The notes under the pieces: generated by a model
Database searches by the model: none
Seen by the model: only the letters and a program-made list of their open reading frames with translations
Told to the model about the DNA's origin: nothing
Shown: positions 48,494 to 49,838 of the stretch, one piece after another
How the letters are laid out: the number at the start of each line of letters is the position of its first letter
Position numbering within the stretch: the stretch's first letter is position 1
Translations under genes and position numbers: made by a program
Assembly (NCBI GenBank): GCA_002457135.1
Contig: NTKX01000004.1
Location: forward strand, 1-49,838
Direction of reading: 5' to 3'
Origin: SAR116 cluster bacterium MED-G04
Lineage (GTDB): Bacteria; Pseudomonadota; Alphaproteobacteria; Puniceispirillales; UBA1172
DNA: 49,838 nucleotides

Positions 48494-49615
48494 TTATTCC
48501 GGCTGAATGGCACGGTAACCGTTGATGGTCAGCCCGTAGCCGTCGAGCCCGACTATATTGCGCTGTGTATTCGATAGCAATATCATTTCACTGATGCCAA
48601 GTTCCAGCAGGATCTGCGCACCGACACCGTAGGAACGGATTTCACCTTCGGTCGGGACACCGCCGCCAGCCCGCTTGCTGACCTGATCGGATAGGGTGGT
48701 CGGGCTGGGTTCACGCAGCATCACGATAACGCCCCTGCCCTCCTCATTGATGGCGCGCATGGCGGACTGGATTTCCAGCCCGGTCCGGCCACCACCGGTT
48801 TCACCCAGAACATCGGTCAGGATATTCATGCCATGCATCCGCACCAGCACCGGTTCATCAGATGAAATATCACCCTTGATCAGGGCCACATGTTCAGCAT
48901 AGCTGGCGGTATTGACGAAAACGATCATGCGCCATTCACCGCCATAGACAGAATTGATCACCGTCTCGCCGCCACGCCGGACAATCGTTTCACGCTGTCG
49001 CCGCCAGGCGATCAGATCAGCGATGGTGCCGATCTTCAGCCCGTGTTCACGCGCAAACGGCATCAGGTCAGGCAGCCGCGCCATGGTGCCATCATCCTTC
49101 ATGATCTCACAGATAACCCCGGCGGGGGTGGACCCGGCCAGACGGGCGATATCAACCATCGCCTCGGTATGACCAGCCCGGACCAGGGTGCCGCCATCCC
49201 GCGCCATCAGGGGGAAGATATGCCCCGGCGTGGTGATATGACTGGATGAATACTGGGGATTGCTGGCAATCTGGATGGTGCGGGCGCGGTCATGCGCCGA
49301 AATGCCCGTGGTCACGCCGTCCCGCGCCTCAATCGACACCGTAAAGGCTGTCTGGTGACGCGATTCATGACGCTGTTCCATCATCGACAGGCCAAGCTGT
49401 TCAATCCGCTTGCGTTCCATGGCAAGGCAGATCAGCCCACGGGCATGCTTGGCCATGAAATTGACGGCTTCCGGGGTGGCGTGTTCAGCCAGAATACACA
49501 CATCGCCCTCATTTTCGCGGTCTTCATCATCGACAAGGATGAACATCTCCCCGCGCCGGGCAGCCTCAATGATTTCATCTATATCGGAAAGGCCAGCAAC
49601 CTGTTGATCGTCCAT
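48494..49615 (-). CDS. ribB: 3,4-dihydroxy-2-butanone-4-phosphate synthase with degenerate GTP cyclohydrolase II domain
   Basis: The N-terminal half (about 1-205) is an intact RibB, making the four-carbon precursor from ribulose 5-phosphate: [43 protein letters not shown], and [16 protein letters not shown]. The C-terminal half (about 215-373) aligns with RibA, but where active enzymes have the zinc motif C-x10-C-x-C this protein has [20 protein letters not shown], with none of the three cysteines. The RibA half should therefore not be a working GTP cyclohydrolase II; such RibBX-type fusions are known in proteobacteria. A separate ribA must exist elsewhere. It starts five bases after ribE. 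Confidence 0.93.
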   Translation of the reverse strand: MDDQQVAGLSDIDEIIEAARRGEMFILVDDEDRENEGDVCILAEHATPEAVNFMAKHARGLICLAMERKRIEQLGLSMMEQRHESRHQTAFTVSIEARDGVTTGISAHDRARTIQIASNPQYSSSHITTPGHIFPLMARDGGTLVRAGHTEAMVDIARLAGSTPAGVICEIMKDDGTMARLPDLMPFAREHGLKIGTIADLIAWRRQRETIVRRGGETVINSVYGGEWRMIVFVNTASYAEHVALIKGDISSDEPVLVRMHGMNILTDVLGETGGGRTGLEIQSAMRAINEEGRGVIVMLREPSPTTLSDQVSKRAGGGVPTEGEIRSYGVGAQILLELGISEMILLSNTQRNIVGLDGYGLTINGYRAIQPE

Positions 49616-49620
49616 ACTGA

Positions 49621-49838
49621 TCAGCCCCCGTGATTTAATATACGTGCAACATAACGAGCGAGCATATCGGCTTCAAGGTTAATCTTGTCGCCGGGCTGGC
49701 GGTGTTTGAGCGTGGTGTTATCCCATGTATGCGGAATGACCATGATCCCGAAACGGCGACCATCGACTTCATTGACGGTGAGGGAAATTCCCTCCAGCGT
49801 GACCGACCCTTTCGGGGCAATCAGGTGGGCCAGATCAG
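49621..49838 (-). CDS. ribE: Riboflavin synthase alpha subunit, 3' end only
   Basis: The visible 72 codons encode the C-terminal end of riboflavin synthase, which dismutates two lumazines to riboflavin. The reading frame gives AHLIAPKGSVTLEGISLTVN, then MVIPHTWDNTTLKHRQPGD and ends NLEADMLARYVARILNHGG before TGA at 49621-49623. These match the second lumazine-binding repeat of the family. The 5' part lies beyond the window edge, so no start is seen. Five bases separate it from ribB, indicating one riboflavin operon. Confidence 0.93.
   Translation of the reverse strand, partial: DLAHLIAPKGSVTLEGISLTVNEVDGRRFGIMVIPHTWDNTTLKHRQPGDKINLEADMLARYVARILNHGG

Overview
The window is a gene-dense chromosomal segment of an alphaproteobacterium, judged by eye as moderately GC-rich. 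The evidence is gene order and gene architecture: dusB-ntrB-ntrC-ntrY-ntrX-trkA-dat-hfq, a pyruvate dehydrogenase whose E1-beta carries its own lipoyl domain, a fused ispDF, a DUF177-plsX-fabH-ihfA-merR run, a cytochrome bc1 chaperone beside a BamE lipoprotein, a K+-independent H+-pyrophosphatase and a ribE-ribBA-ribH-nusB run. A free-living, possibly marine member of the Rhodospirillales/SAR116 neighbourhood would fit, but genus cannot be set from sequence alone. No phage, transposon, CRISPR array or rRNA was seen, and no gap between genes exceeds about 240 bp.

Layout. 1-9905 (minus strand): tRNA dihydrouridine synthase, both nitrogen two-component pairs NtrBC and NtrYX, the Trk potassium regulator, a D-amino acid aminotransferase and Hfq, mostly coupled by 4-bp overlaps; three tandem palindromes lie just past hfq. 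9906-12197 (plus): ispDF, pgpA and pncC/cinA form a tight operon. 12206-24445 (minus): one long central-metabolism run, transcribed tpiA, secG, pyrG, kdsA, eno, ftsB, pdhA, pdhB, pdhC, lpdA, lipA, coq10; lipoate synthase sits beside the lipoate-dependent complex it serves. 24664-31330 (plus): a PpiD-like chaperone, trpE (without trpG), a SPOR-domain protein, an EamA permease and an unidentified polytopic membrane protein, closed by a bidirectional terminator. 31388-38096 (minus): a branched-chain/amide amino acid ABC transporter (livK, livH, livM, livG, livF) preceded by a gamma-glutamyltransferase. 38145-40589: a small accessory group (DUF952, HbpS-like, DUF3429, EamA) between tRNA-Leu(UAG) and tRNA-Pro(GGG). 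40673-44549 (minus): CBP3 chaperone, DUF177, plsX, fabH, ihfA and a MerR regulator. 44616-45092 (plus): BamE-like lipoprotein. 45178-49838 (minus): hppA, nusB, ribH, ribBA and the 3' end of ribE, cut by the window edge.

Most of the window is conserved housekeeping. The features most worth attention are: a lysine/alanine-rich, histone-H1-like tail of about 65 residues on LivF; a cluster of four GANTC (CcrM-type) sites in two inverted repeats directly upstream of ftsB; a RibBA whose GTP cyclohydrolase II half has lost its zinc cysteines; a near-identical 143-bp repeat coding the lipoyl domains of pdhB and pdhC; an uncharacterised SPOR protein where trpG would be expected; the three tandem palindromes at the left edge; and the apparent absence of thiL after nusB. 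I did not find a clearly new multi-gene system.
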